Origin: CAYWXV01 sp964462535
GTDB taxonomy: Bacteria > Bacteroidota > Ignavibacteria > OLB7
NCBI GenBank assembly: GCA_964462535.1
Contig: CAYWXV010000056.1
Span: 1 to 16,958, forward strand
Direction: 5' to 3'
DNA: 16,958 bases
Below are positions 1 to 7,173 of the stretch, piece by piece; position 1 is the first letter of the stretch; each line of letters opens with the position of its first letter. The translations under genes and the position numbers were made by a program. The notes beneath the pieces were generated by a model. That model ran no database searches and was not told the DNA's origin. It saw only the letters and a program-made list of their open reading frames with translations.

Positions 1-1772
1 GTCATCAGTCCATTTTCGACGGTAAATGGTTCGGATAATAATTCGAAGCGACGCACACGTTCGAAGGCGGAGAGATCGCGTTGCAGGCGTTTGATTTCCG
101 CCTCGACCGCGATCTCGATCGACTCGAGTTCCACCATTCTCTTCCGCACTTCTTCATCGTTGATATTCCCGACGGTCACTCCCTGCGCCGATGCAAGCTC
201 CTTCAACGCTTCGTAGTCGGGGACGATCAGGGCGGTGATGTATGGGCGATCGTCGCCGATCAGCATGATCTGGTCGATCAGACGACTCTCCAGCAGCAAC
301 CCCTCGATCGGACCCGGGGCGATATTCTTTCCGCCGCTCGACACGAACAGATGCTTCTTCCGGTCGGTGATCTTCAGATAACCGTCCGAGTCGAAGACTC
401 CGATATCCCCAGTATGAAGCCAGCCCTCGGCGTCGATGATCTCCGCTGTCGCCTCGGGCGCGTTGAGATACCCCTTCATCACATGTTCGCCACGTGTCAG
501 AATCTCGCCATCCTCAGCAATCTTCACCTCGACGTTGAATAGTGGCTTGCCGACCGTTCCGATTCTTGGATGATCGATACGATTCACCGAAATCACGGGA
601 GAGGTTTCCGTCAGGCCATACCCCTCGATAATGGTAAGTCCCAGGGCGAAGAAGAATTCGGCGACGTCCTGCGGCAGAGCGGCGCCGCCTGAAACGAAAA
701 TCCGGACGCGACCGCCGGTCCGCGCGCGGACCTTCGAGAAGACGAGCTTGTCGGCAAGACGATTCTTCGCCGAGAGAATGGGACCGACCTTTCCCTTCTT
801 CTGTCTCGCCCTCCAATACTCCACACCCACACGCATTCCCCACTTGAATATCCGCTGGTTCTTCTCCGGCTGCGACGCCACTCCCTTTTCCACCCGATTC
901 TTGATTCTCTCGAACAACCGCGGGACCGACGTCATGATCGTTGGTCGGACTTCCAGAAGGTTTTCCGAAACGGTTTCTATCGAGTCGGCGAAGGCGATCG
1001 TCGCGCCACAGGCGAAGCAGGTGTAGTATCCCGCCGTCCGCTCGTAACTGTGACAGAGTGGTAGATAGCTCAGAACGACGTCGTCGGGAGTGATTTCCAG
1101 AACTTTCGAGCAGCCGATGATATTTGCCGCGAAATTCCGGTGCGTCAGCATCACCCCCTTTGGATTTCCGGTCGTGCCGCTGGTGTAAATCAGCGTCATC
1201 AAATCATCCGGTTCGACCTGCGCGACCAGGTTTTCCAACTGCCCCGATATAGTGTTCGCCAGCATTTCCCCGCCCTCAATCATTCTCTTGAACGTGACCG
1301 CACCTTTCTCACGAGCGCTCGGCGTCCGTTCGATCGCGTCTTCATTCATCACGATCACGTGCTCCAGCGTCTCGACCCCATCAATGAACTTCATGAGTTT
1401 CGAGAGTTGCATGGCGTTGGAGCAGACGACTCCCTTCACCCTGGCATCATTGTAGATGTACTCGATCTGTTTCGGCGTCAGAATGGGAAAGACGGGAACG
1501 TTGACGATGCCGGTCACGGCACAGGCAAGGTCTGTCACGATCCACTCCAGCCGATTCTCCGACATAATCCCGATTCGATCTCCTCGGGATAGACCCAGCG
1601 CCCGCATGGATAACGCAAAGGCCTCCACCTGGCGATGGAGTTCGGTGTATGACACGCCGACGTAGGTGCCGTCGACCTTCTTTCGGAATGCATCCTTCGA
1701 TGTCCCCTTGAATGCGTTCATGACGTCGAGCGCCATGCGGGCAACGGTAGAAAAGGTGGAGATGAGTGGCAT
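1..1772 (-). CDS. Long-chain acyl-CoA synthetase (AMP-forming), C-terminus cut by window edge
   Basis: Activates long-chain fatty acids to acyl-CoA via an acyl-adenylate, at the inner face of the membrane or in the cytosol (known for this ANL-superfamily family). The 590 complete residues show the core motifs in order: the ATP/P-loop motif LIYTSGTTGNPKG (about 194-206), YLPLCHSYER (about 236-245), YGLTETSPV (about 385-393), GWLHTGDIG (about 450-458) and DRKKHLFVSSGGKNIAP (about 470-486). The last visible residues are EPFTVENGLM, which in the family lie just before the C-terminal catalytic lysine, so about 20-50 residues lie outside the window. ATG at 1772 is chosen because the family's N-terminus aligns there; the leader is A-rich without a clear Shine-Dalgarno. 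It follows the T9SS cargo gene after a 164-base gap with an inverted repeat, so it may be transcribed separately. The fadD-like class is firm; exact chain-length specificity is unknown. Confidence 0.95.
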   Translation of the reverse strand, partial: MPLISTFSTVARMALDVMNAFKGTSKDAFRKKVDGTYVGVSYTELHRQVEAFALSMRALGLSRGDRIGIMSENRLEWIVTDLACAVTGIVNVPVFPILTPKQIEYIYNDARVKGVVCSNAMQLSKLMKFIDGVETLEHVIVMNEDAIERTPSAREKGAVTFKRMIEGGEMLANTISGQLENLVAQVEPDDLMTLIYTSGTTGNPKGVMLTHRNFAANIIGCSKVLEITPDDVVLSYLPLCHSYERTAGYYTCFACGATIAFADSIETVSENLLEVRPTIMTSVPRLFERIKNRVEKGVASQPEKNQRIFKWGMRVGVEYWRARQKKGKVGPILSAKNRLADKLVFSKVRARTGGRVRIFVSGGAALPQDVAEFFFALGLTIIEGYGLTETSPVISVNRIDHPRIGTVGKPLFNVEVKIAEDGEILTRGEHVMKGYLNAPEATAEIIDAEGWLHTGDIGVFDSDGYLKITDRKKHLFVSSGGKNIAPGPIEGLLLESRLIDQIMLIGDDRPYITALIVPDYEALKELASAQGVTVGNINDEEVRKRMVELESIEIAVEAEIKRLQRDLSAFERVRRFELLSEPFTVENGLM

Positions 1773-1829
1773 GGAGTTTTTTTCGTTGTCGAAAAACCAT
1801 GGAGTCGCTGCGGGCGGGGTTATCTATGC

Positions 1830-1897
1830 GCCTCCGTGACTCTGTGTCTCTGTGGCAGAATGGGAGGATAGCCACAGTGGCACAGAGACACGGAGGC
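1830..1897. repeat. Long imperfect inverted repeat (27-base arms, 14-base loop)
   Basis: Arms 1830-1856 and 1871-1897 pair at 24 of 27 positions when one is reverse-complemented; the loop is 1857-1870. The arms are built from the motif CTCTGTGTCTCTGTGGC and its complement. It lies about 40 bases past the stop of the T9SS cargo gene and 58 bases before the start of the acyl-CoA synthetase gene, both on the minus strand. Such a stem could end or process the upstream transcript, but no U-tract follows directly on the minus strand, so it is not a textbook intrinsic terminator. The GTGTCTCTGTGGC-type word resembles dispersed palindromic repeats I associate with various environmental bacterial genomes; that link is from memory and unverified. 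Confidence 0.75.
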
Positions 1898-1936
1898 TTG
1901 CTGCAAACCTGAACTCACGCAGCTTGCAACGATGCC

Positions 1937-4900
1937 TCAGTTCGTGATTCGCAGTTCCCGCGATGCGTGGTAGGTACCTACGTCGAGTACGAGGAGATAT
2001 GCTCCGGATGAGAGGTCGGAGACGTCCACGCGGAGGCGGTAGCGACCGCCGACGAGTTCGGCATCGAGCGGGCGAAGAACCTCGCGACCGGAGAGATCGA
2101 CAATGCGGAGAACCGCTCGTGCGTCCTCGAGCTGACCGTAATTGATTTCGACGGCGCCGTTAACTGGATTCGGCGATGGCGGATCCAGAGCGTTTGCGTA
2201 TCGACCGAACGCGAGGCCTGTAACCACACAGCGATCGCTGATTCTCCAACGAACCGAATCGGCGCAGAGGAAGGGCATGAATCCATTTGCGACGAACGTG
2301 ACCTCGGTTAGCGTGGCCGTCGCGATGTTACTCCGTCCTGCAAGGAGGCGGAACCGTATGCGGCCGAGATCCGCTCCCAGGCTAGCAACGTTCGTCTGCT
2401 CCAGATGGAGATCACCAAAGGTCGTCGCAGGTTGGACTGCAATTGGGGAGCCGCTACTCCCCACATCGATCAACTGGAGCTGCCGTGAATCATATGCTAC
2501 ACGATACCGGACTGTGGGTAACGACGGGAGGACTACCGGTGCGGAAGTAAGCGATATGGTCGCCACCACGGTATCTCCAACAAGGCCATCTCCACCACCA
2601 CCCAGGCAGAATCGAACTGTGTCCCCCTCTCCTTGTCCCTCACCCGAGAGCGGGAGTGGCAGATCGAAATCGCAGGGAGAGACGCCTATCACATGAGCTA
2701 GCTGCGAGTAGGCGCCAATGAACTTCGGCGCGAACTCCATTGTCACCTCGATCGAATCACCAGGCTCCAGTGTGTGTGGGAGGGTTGGGATGGTCGACAC
2801 CACGCGAAAGGGAGGACCCACACTGTCGATCCTGTCGATGCCTACCGGCCGATCGTTGTCGTTTCGAATGACCATTCGCGAGACGCGCGTCGACTCGACC
2901 GGAACCAGCCCAAACAGAATGCCGCTCATGTCGATGCGGACCGGCTCCACAAGCCCTTCAACGGGAATACGGATCGTATCGCTGCACGGGTCGGTGACGA
3001 TGATCACGATTCCGACATAGGTGCCGACGTTGCTCGGTGAAAATCGGAGCTCAATCGATCGCGACTGTCCGACCGGAATGGTGGATCCGACCACTGTCTG
3101 ATCGACCGTAATCGACGGATCTCCCTCGACGCTTACGGATAGGATCTTCGCGTCGATGGCGACGTTGCCGATGTTTCGAATGTTCACCGACGTGGTTGTG
3201 GATCGTGGGAGTTCGCACTCCAACAACGACGGGAACCGGGCAGGGGGCCCCTCGATCGTGAGTACAACACCATCCTTCCTGGCGCGCACGACGATTGGAA
3301 CGTTCAGGTCGCATTCGCCCGCTACAAATGTGATCGTCCCCTCAGATATACCGGGCTGTTGCGGGGTGTATCGTATCGTCACGGTATCCAATCCGAGGGG
3401 TCCCACGACGAACGGGAACCGACGAACCGAGAAGACGCCTCCCGTCGAGAGTGCACGCTTCACGGTCATGTTCAAACTGGACGTATTCCGCAGCACGATC
3501 GTGGTCTCGACAGAGGCCGTGCAGGCCGCCAGATCGGGGAAGACGATCGTATCGCGCTCCGCCTCCATCCGCTCGTCATACCGGCCGCCAAAGAGCATCA
3601 CCCGGAGGGTATCAAAACAGTCTCCGGAGACATACGGAACGATTAACTCCCCCTGGTGGAATGCTTCCACGATCGGGGCGTAGCGAAATGGAATGACAAC
3701 GGAATCGGTCGGGTTCAGCGTCACTGGGAACGTCGGACTTCCACGGAAGGCGAAGGGGGCCGTTAGAAGGGGGGGCGAGACCCGGATTGCGTGCAAGGTT
3801 CGATTGCGAATCACTACGACCGAGTCGACCTGCAGCGTATCCCCTATGCACCCTGCGCCAGTGCCGAAGTTGAGAGACGTGATGTTCGATACAAGGGTAT
3901 CGCGCTGACGACGCGTGGCGCGAATGGTCAGGCTCGTCGAAACGCCACACGTATCGCCACGGACGATCAGGCGGGCCGAGTCGGAACCGACGGGTATCGC
4001 CATCCGCATGCGGAGAATCAGACTCCCTTCCGGGAGGACCTGGCGTGGAAGCGTGTCGAGCAGGGTGAAGTTCGTCGACCAGATGAACGAAGAACCGGCG
4101 ATCGTTGCCGTTCGCGTCCCTCGGTTCACAATCGTCACTGTGGTGTCGAAGGCCGTGGCACACCATGGGAGGTCGAGAACGCTCAGGGTGTCATCCAGAA
4201 ACGCGATCGAAAGCGAATCGCCGACCCCTTCGAGGGGGACTCGGAGAGGGATTGGACACTCGCTGAAGCGGATGATGAGCGTGTCGCGATGGAGGCCCGG
4301 CGACGCTGGACGAAATCGTATCGGCGCGTTGAAGCTCTCGCGCTCGAGAAGGAAACGTGGAAGGAGTGGGAGAGCGCCGAGCGAGAAGTGCGTCCCCGAC
4401 GCCAGGACCGCCGTCTCGACACGAATGGTACCCTCACCTTCATTCGAAACCACCACCGCAGAGTCGGCTCCATTTGGGGCACACAGGAGAGTCGGTGGAA
4501 ATCGGACCTCCCTCGGCGTTGATGAGAGTCCAGGAACCGCCCTCACGCCTTCAAGCGCAATCGGATATTGTTGCTTTCCGGCCAGCGAATCGTTCGTCGT
4601 CAAGACGAGCGTATCTCGGAAGACTCCCTGCCCTGAGGATGAGAAGCGGACGATGTAGCGGACCGACCCACCGGGAGGAACATTGATCGGATACTGAGGA
4701 CTGACCGGTTCGAGGAGGATGAACCGGGGCGACGCCTGAAGACGGATGGCACTGTATATCGTCAGCGTTCGCTCCCCGACGTTGTACACCTGAATCGTGT
4801 CGACGGTGACCGTATCGCACCCAAGCGTATCGAACCGAATGCGTGCCACGGACGAGATGGACGGACGGGCGTCGAAGGCGAATCCCATCACGAACCCATC

Positions 4901-6922
4901 GGGAAACGACCCGATGCCGTCGTTGAAGATCGTGTCGTACGCCTTCCGTCCAACGGGGAGGTCGGGTGAGCTGGTCGTGCCGGCGACGACGAGGTCTCCC
5001 AACTTTGTCAGGTGCGAGCCGCTTCCGATGGAGTCGGCTCGTCCCCCTCCCACCACACTTGAGTGAAGCACGTTCATCCCGTCAGCCGATAGACGGACAA
5101 AAGCCAGATCGAATCCACCCCGCGGGCCGATAGCAGCGCCGTTGGACGAGATCGGAAATGCGATGGAGGAGGTGGTCCCGGCGACATAGGCAACGCCTGC
5201 GGCGTCAACGGCGATTGTTCGCCCGAATCCGAGGTCGTTGGAGACGCCAAGATATCGTGAGTAGGCCAGAGAGGTCGAGGGGGGCCAGACGAGCTTCGTG
5301 ACGAACCACGTTCCCACTGGCGATGTCATGCCGGCAGGTTGGACGGGGAAATTGCTCGACGTAGTCCTTCCGGTAATCAGCACGTTACCCGCCGAGTCAA
5401 GCGCGATGTCCGCTGCCTCATCATCGCTGGAGCCCCCGATGAGTGTTCCGAAGTCGAGGGCTGTGCCGTTGGGGCGCAGCCGGATGACGAAAGCGTCACG
5501 ACCACCTGCGAGGGTTCGACTGTACGCACTGTCGGTCGTGGCGAAATCGATGGAGCGAGTCCAGCCGGTGATCCACGCATCACCGGCAGCATCAACCGAT
5601 ACGCCGGTTGCGCGGTCGGCCAGCCCACCACCGAACGTCGCAGAGAAACGTAGCGTATCGAGACGCGCCGCATACCTGGCAGCGAACGCCTCCTCCCCAC
5701 CGGCGGCAGGGGGTGTGTAGGCGCCCGGCGTTTTCGGGAAGCTGGGAGCTGACGTCGTGTAGCCCACAACGTAGGGATTGTCACCGGGTCCAAGTGTCAG
5801 ATCGGTGACGCGATCGTCCCCTGATCCCCCGCAATAGGTCGAAGCGACAAGAGCGTTGAGCGTCGAGTTCAAGACCGTGACGAATCCATCCACGCCCCCC
5901 CCTGACGTTGGCTGAGGTACGCCCGTTGTTACCGGGTAATCGTTTGACGCCGTCCAACCGGAAATCACAACCCTTCCACCCGACGCCACACGAATCGACC
6001 ATCCTTCGTCGCTGCCACTCCCGCCGATATACGTTGCCGCAAGGAGCGCAGTGCCCGCAGGATTGAGCCGCGCCACAAAGACGTCAGACGTCCCCAGACC
6101 GGCGGGAGACCGTCGGTACGCGCCAGGTGTGACCGGGAAGTCTGTCGACCTTGTCGACCCGACGACGTAGAGATTACCTTCGGTGTCGCGATCCACGCCC
6201 GCCGCCCCATCCAGAAGAGATCCACCGACAAATGTCGAGATGAGGATGGTTGGGTCGATGATGAGTGGCCGAGCTGGATCGTAGGCACCCAGACGGAAAC
6301 GGACGACATCGTGATCAAGTTGAAATGCGCATGGCACTGTGCGGCGAACGCCGGCGACATCCTGATAACACCATGGTCGATCTTCCTTCAGTGATCCGAC
6401 ACTCGTCTCCACAACGAGCTGTCCGTCGTCGACCCGGAGTGCGTCCCCCCCTTCGTATCGGAATCGAATGGCCGCCGGGTCGCCCCCCGGGGAGACAACG
6501 AGATCGTACTTCAGGCGGCCCGATTCATCGAAACGATATTGAGCATCCACCCCCGGGTAGAGGTTGACGAGACGAGCTTGATCGTACTCAGCGAGTGCCG
6601 TCGTCCCCCCGGTTCCAACTCGATATCGCACGCCCACCCTGCGCCCAGCACCGACTGCATCGCCACCAGTTGCTCCGACAAACGTCTGACGGAGCACATG
6701 TCCTCCGCCGTCCTCTCCCACCAGATCGATCCAGGCTTCGCCCCGCCTCAACCAGAATCTCATCCCAGGTTCTTCGAACGCGAGCGCGACGCCGTCGCGC
6801 CATTGCCCGGCGTTTTCCACAAATCCACCCCGCTCCTGTGCAAACGCAGGAGTTAATGAGAGGAAGAGGAGTATCGTGACAAACCTGTTCAATCGAGTTT
6901 GCAGAATCAGTTTGTGGAGCAC
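1937..6922 (-). CDS. Giant T9SS-secreted surface protein: DUF/SBBP propeller/ASH repeats/cohesin-like/Por tail
   Basis: A 1661-residue exported protein, probably surface-attached or released by T9SS. Order: signal peptide about 1-28 (ends TPAFA), a beta-rich N-terminal domain about 29-223 starting at ENAGQW (the type that precedes SBBP repeats), seven SBBP propeller blades about 224-684, seven ASH/choice-of-anchor-D-like immunoglobulin repeats about 688-1431, a cohesin-like beta sandwich about 1435-1566, and a type A sorting domain about 1581-1661 (PSPNP, IVDLSGREV, LSSGAYLLVL). No enzyme motif is visible, so adhesion or scaffolding is inferred. The GTG at 6922 gives a good signal peptide with a GAGGG 10 bases upstream. 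An upstream in-frame TTG at 7024 would add 34 non-hydrophobic residues, and a TTG at 6892 is also possible. It lies 251 bases after the OmpA gene. Three G7-G8 coding-strand tracts occur inside. Confidence 0.92.
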   Translation of the reverse strand: MLHKLILQTRLNRFVTILLFLSLTPAFAQERGGFVENAGQWRDGVALAFEEPGMRFWLRRGEAWIDLVGEDGGGHVLRQTFVGATGGDAVGAGRRVGVRYRVGTGGTTALAEYDQARLVNLYPGVDAQYRFDESGRLKYDLVVSPGGDPAAIRFRYEGGDALRVDDGQLVVETSVGSLKEDRPWCYQDVAGVRRTVPCAFQLDHDVVRFRLGAYDPARPLIIDPTILISTFVGGSLLDGAAGVDRDTEGNLYVVGSTRSTDFPVTPGAYRRSPAGLGTSDVFVARLNPAGTALLAATYIGGSGSDEGWSIRVASGGRVVISGWTASNDYPVTTGVPQPTSGGGVDGFVTVLNSTLNALVASTYCGGSGDDRVTDLTLGPGDNPYVVGYTTSAPSFPKTPGAYTPPAAGGEEAFAARYAARLDTLRFSATFGGGLADRATGVSVDAAGDAWITGWTRSIDFATTDSAYSRTLAGGRDAFVIRLRPNGTALDFGTLIGGSSDDEAADIALDSAGNVLITGRTTSSNFPVQPAGMTSPVGTWFVTKLVWPPSTSLAYSRYLGVSNDLGFGRTIAVDAAGVAYVAGTTSSIAFPISSNGAAIGPRGGFDLAFVRLSADGMNVLHSSVVGGGRADSIGSGSHLTKLGDLVVAGTTSSPDLPVGRKAYDTIFNDGIGSFPDGFVMGFAFDARPSISSVARIRFDTLGCDTVTVDTIQVYNVGERTLTIYSAIRLQASPRFILLEPVSPQYPINVPPGGSVRYIVRFSSSGQGVFRDTLVLTTNDSLAGKQQYPIALEGVRAVPGLSSTPREVRFPPTLLCAPNGADSAVVVSNEGEGTIRVETAVLASGTHFSLGALPLLPRFLLERESFNAPIRFRPASPGLHRDTLIIRFSECPIPLRVPLEGVGDSLSIAFLDDTLSVLDLPWCATAFDTTVTIVNRGTRTATIAGSSFIWSTNFTLLDTLPRQVLPEGSLILRMRMAIPVGSDSARLIVRGDTCGVSTSLTIRATRRQRDTLVSNITSLNFGTGAGCIGDTLQVDSVVVIRNRTLHAIRVSPPLLTAPFAFRGSPTFPVTLNPTDSVVIPFRYAPIVEAFHQGELIVPYVSGDCFDTLRVMLFGGRYDERMEAERDTIVFPDLAACTASVETTIVLRNTSSLNMTVKRALSTGGVFSVRRFPFVVGPLGLDTVTIRYTPQQPGISEGTITFVAGECDLNVPIVVRARKDGVVLTIEGPPARFPSLLECELPRSTTTSVNIRNIGNVAIDAKILSVSVEGDPSITVDQTVVGSTIPVGQSRSIELRFSPSNVGTYVGIVIIVTDPCSDTIRIPVEGLVEPVRIDMSGILFGLVPVESTRVSRMVIRNDNDRPVGIDRIDSVGPPFRVVSTIPTLPHTLEPGDSIEVTMEFAPKFIGAYSQLAHVIGVSPCDFDLPLPLSGEGQGEGDTVRFCLGGGGDGLVGDTVVATISLTSAPVVLPSLPTVRYRVAYDSRQLQLIDVGSSGSPIAVQPATTFGDLHLEQTNVASLGADLGRIRFRLLAGRSNIATATLTEVTFVANGFMPFLCADSVRWRISDRCVVTGLAFGRYANALDPPSPNPVNGAVEINYGQLEDARAVLRIVDLSGREVLRPLDAELVGGRYRLRVDVSDLSSGAYLLVLDVGTYHASRELRITN
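1940..2182 (-). other. T9SS type A C-terminal sorting domain (Por tail)
   Basis: The last 81 codons of the giant surface protein carry the conserved pattern of the type A sorting signal: a PNP box (SPNPVNG), a hydrophobic strand with the D..G turn (RIVDLSGREV), then LSSGAYLLVL and a final short strand ending RELRITN. In the family this domain targets cargo through the outer membrane by T9SS and is usually removed by the PorU sortase. It implies that the organism has a T9SS, although no T9SS component gene is in the window. Confidence 0.85.
2630..4861 (-). repeat. Seven tandem ASH/choice-of-anchor-D-like domains with paired cysteines
   Basis: Within the giant surface protein, seven units of about 102-112 residues each start near an R/I/V-F-x-x-L strand, carry an NxG/N-type turn and a FxP motif, and end in a strand before the next unit. 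Five units have one cysteine near the start and one near the end (GTG numbering: 814/889, 921/992, 1025/1102, 1134/1204, 1236/1313), 70-77 residues apart. The first unit has only the leading cysteine (702) and the last only the trailing one (1417). The pairs suggest one disulfide per domain, as expected for an exported protein. Confidence 0.8.
4871..6253 (-). repeat. Seven SBBP beta-propeller blades within the surface protein
   Basis: Seven repeats of roughly 60-70 residues share the pattern S/A-T-[FY]-[VIC]-GG-S, D-x-x-G-[ND], [VI]-x-G-x-T-x-S-x-[DN]-[FY]-P. Examples are STFVGGSLLDGAAGV, ATYIGGSGSDEGWSI, STYCGGSGDDRVTDL, ATFGGGLADRATGV, GTLIGGSSDDEAADI, SRYLGVSNDLGFGRT and SSVVGGGRADSIG. Seven units would close a seven-bladed propeller, the known fold for SBBP repeats. 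The last blade is the most divergent. Confidence 0.85.
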
Positions 6923-7173
6923 ATGCTGACAACCCTCGTCATTCGAGGTCGAGGTCGGTTGGGATGGAGTCGGGGCCCGCACCGAACGATCCGAGAAGCA
7001 AACGCCTCCGTTCGTCGGCAGCAATCGTCACGGCCCCAGGCATGTTTGCAATGCTGTTGCCAGATCGCATCGCGATACACCGCACCGATCGCCGCAATCA
7101 CCGGCGTTAAGGCGCATTCAACCGACAGAACCGCAATGGCGATCGTCCGACCCGACTCTTCCAGCTGAAGACG
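6923..7173. other. Gap between OmpA-type gene and giant surface-protein gene; no convincing gene
   Basis: The 251 bases hold no feature I can support strongly. On the minus strand a stop-free frame runs from the OmpA stop into the surface-protein start. Its only usual start is a GTG at 7101, giving 64 residues (6907-7101) rich in Cys, Arg and Trp with no recognisable motif, which looks like chance coding in GC-rich DNA. A GAGGG about 10 bases before the GTG at 6922 is the likely ribosome site for the surface protein. No clear hairpin with a T-tract follows the OmpA stop. Confidence 0.4.

Noticed and set aside
1830..1897. Intrinsic terminator call for the inverted repeat
   Set aside because: No T-tract follows the stem on the minus strand, so it is listed as a repeat rather than a terminator.
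3791..4658. Plus-strand open frames of about 245 codons
   Set aside because: They are antisense to the ASH repeat region of the giant surface protein; highly basic, with no motif or ribosome site.
6907..7101. 64-codon GTG-started minus-strand frame in the gap
   Set aside because: No recognisable motif, no coupling that decides a start, and composition like random GC-rich sequence; kept only as a note in the gap entry.
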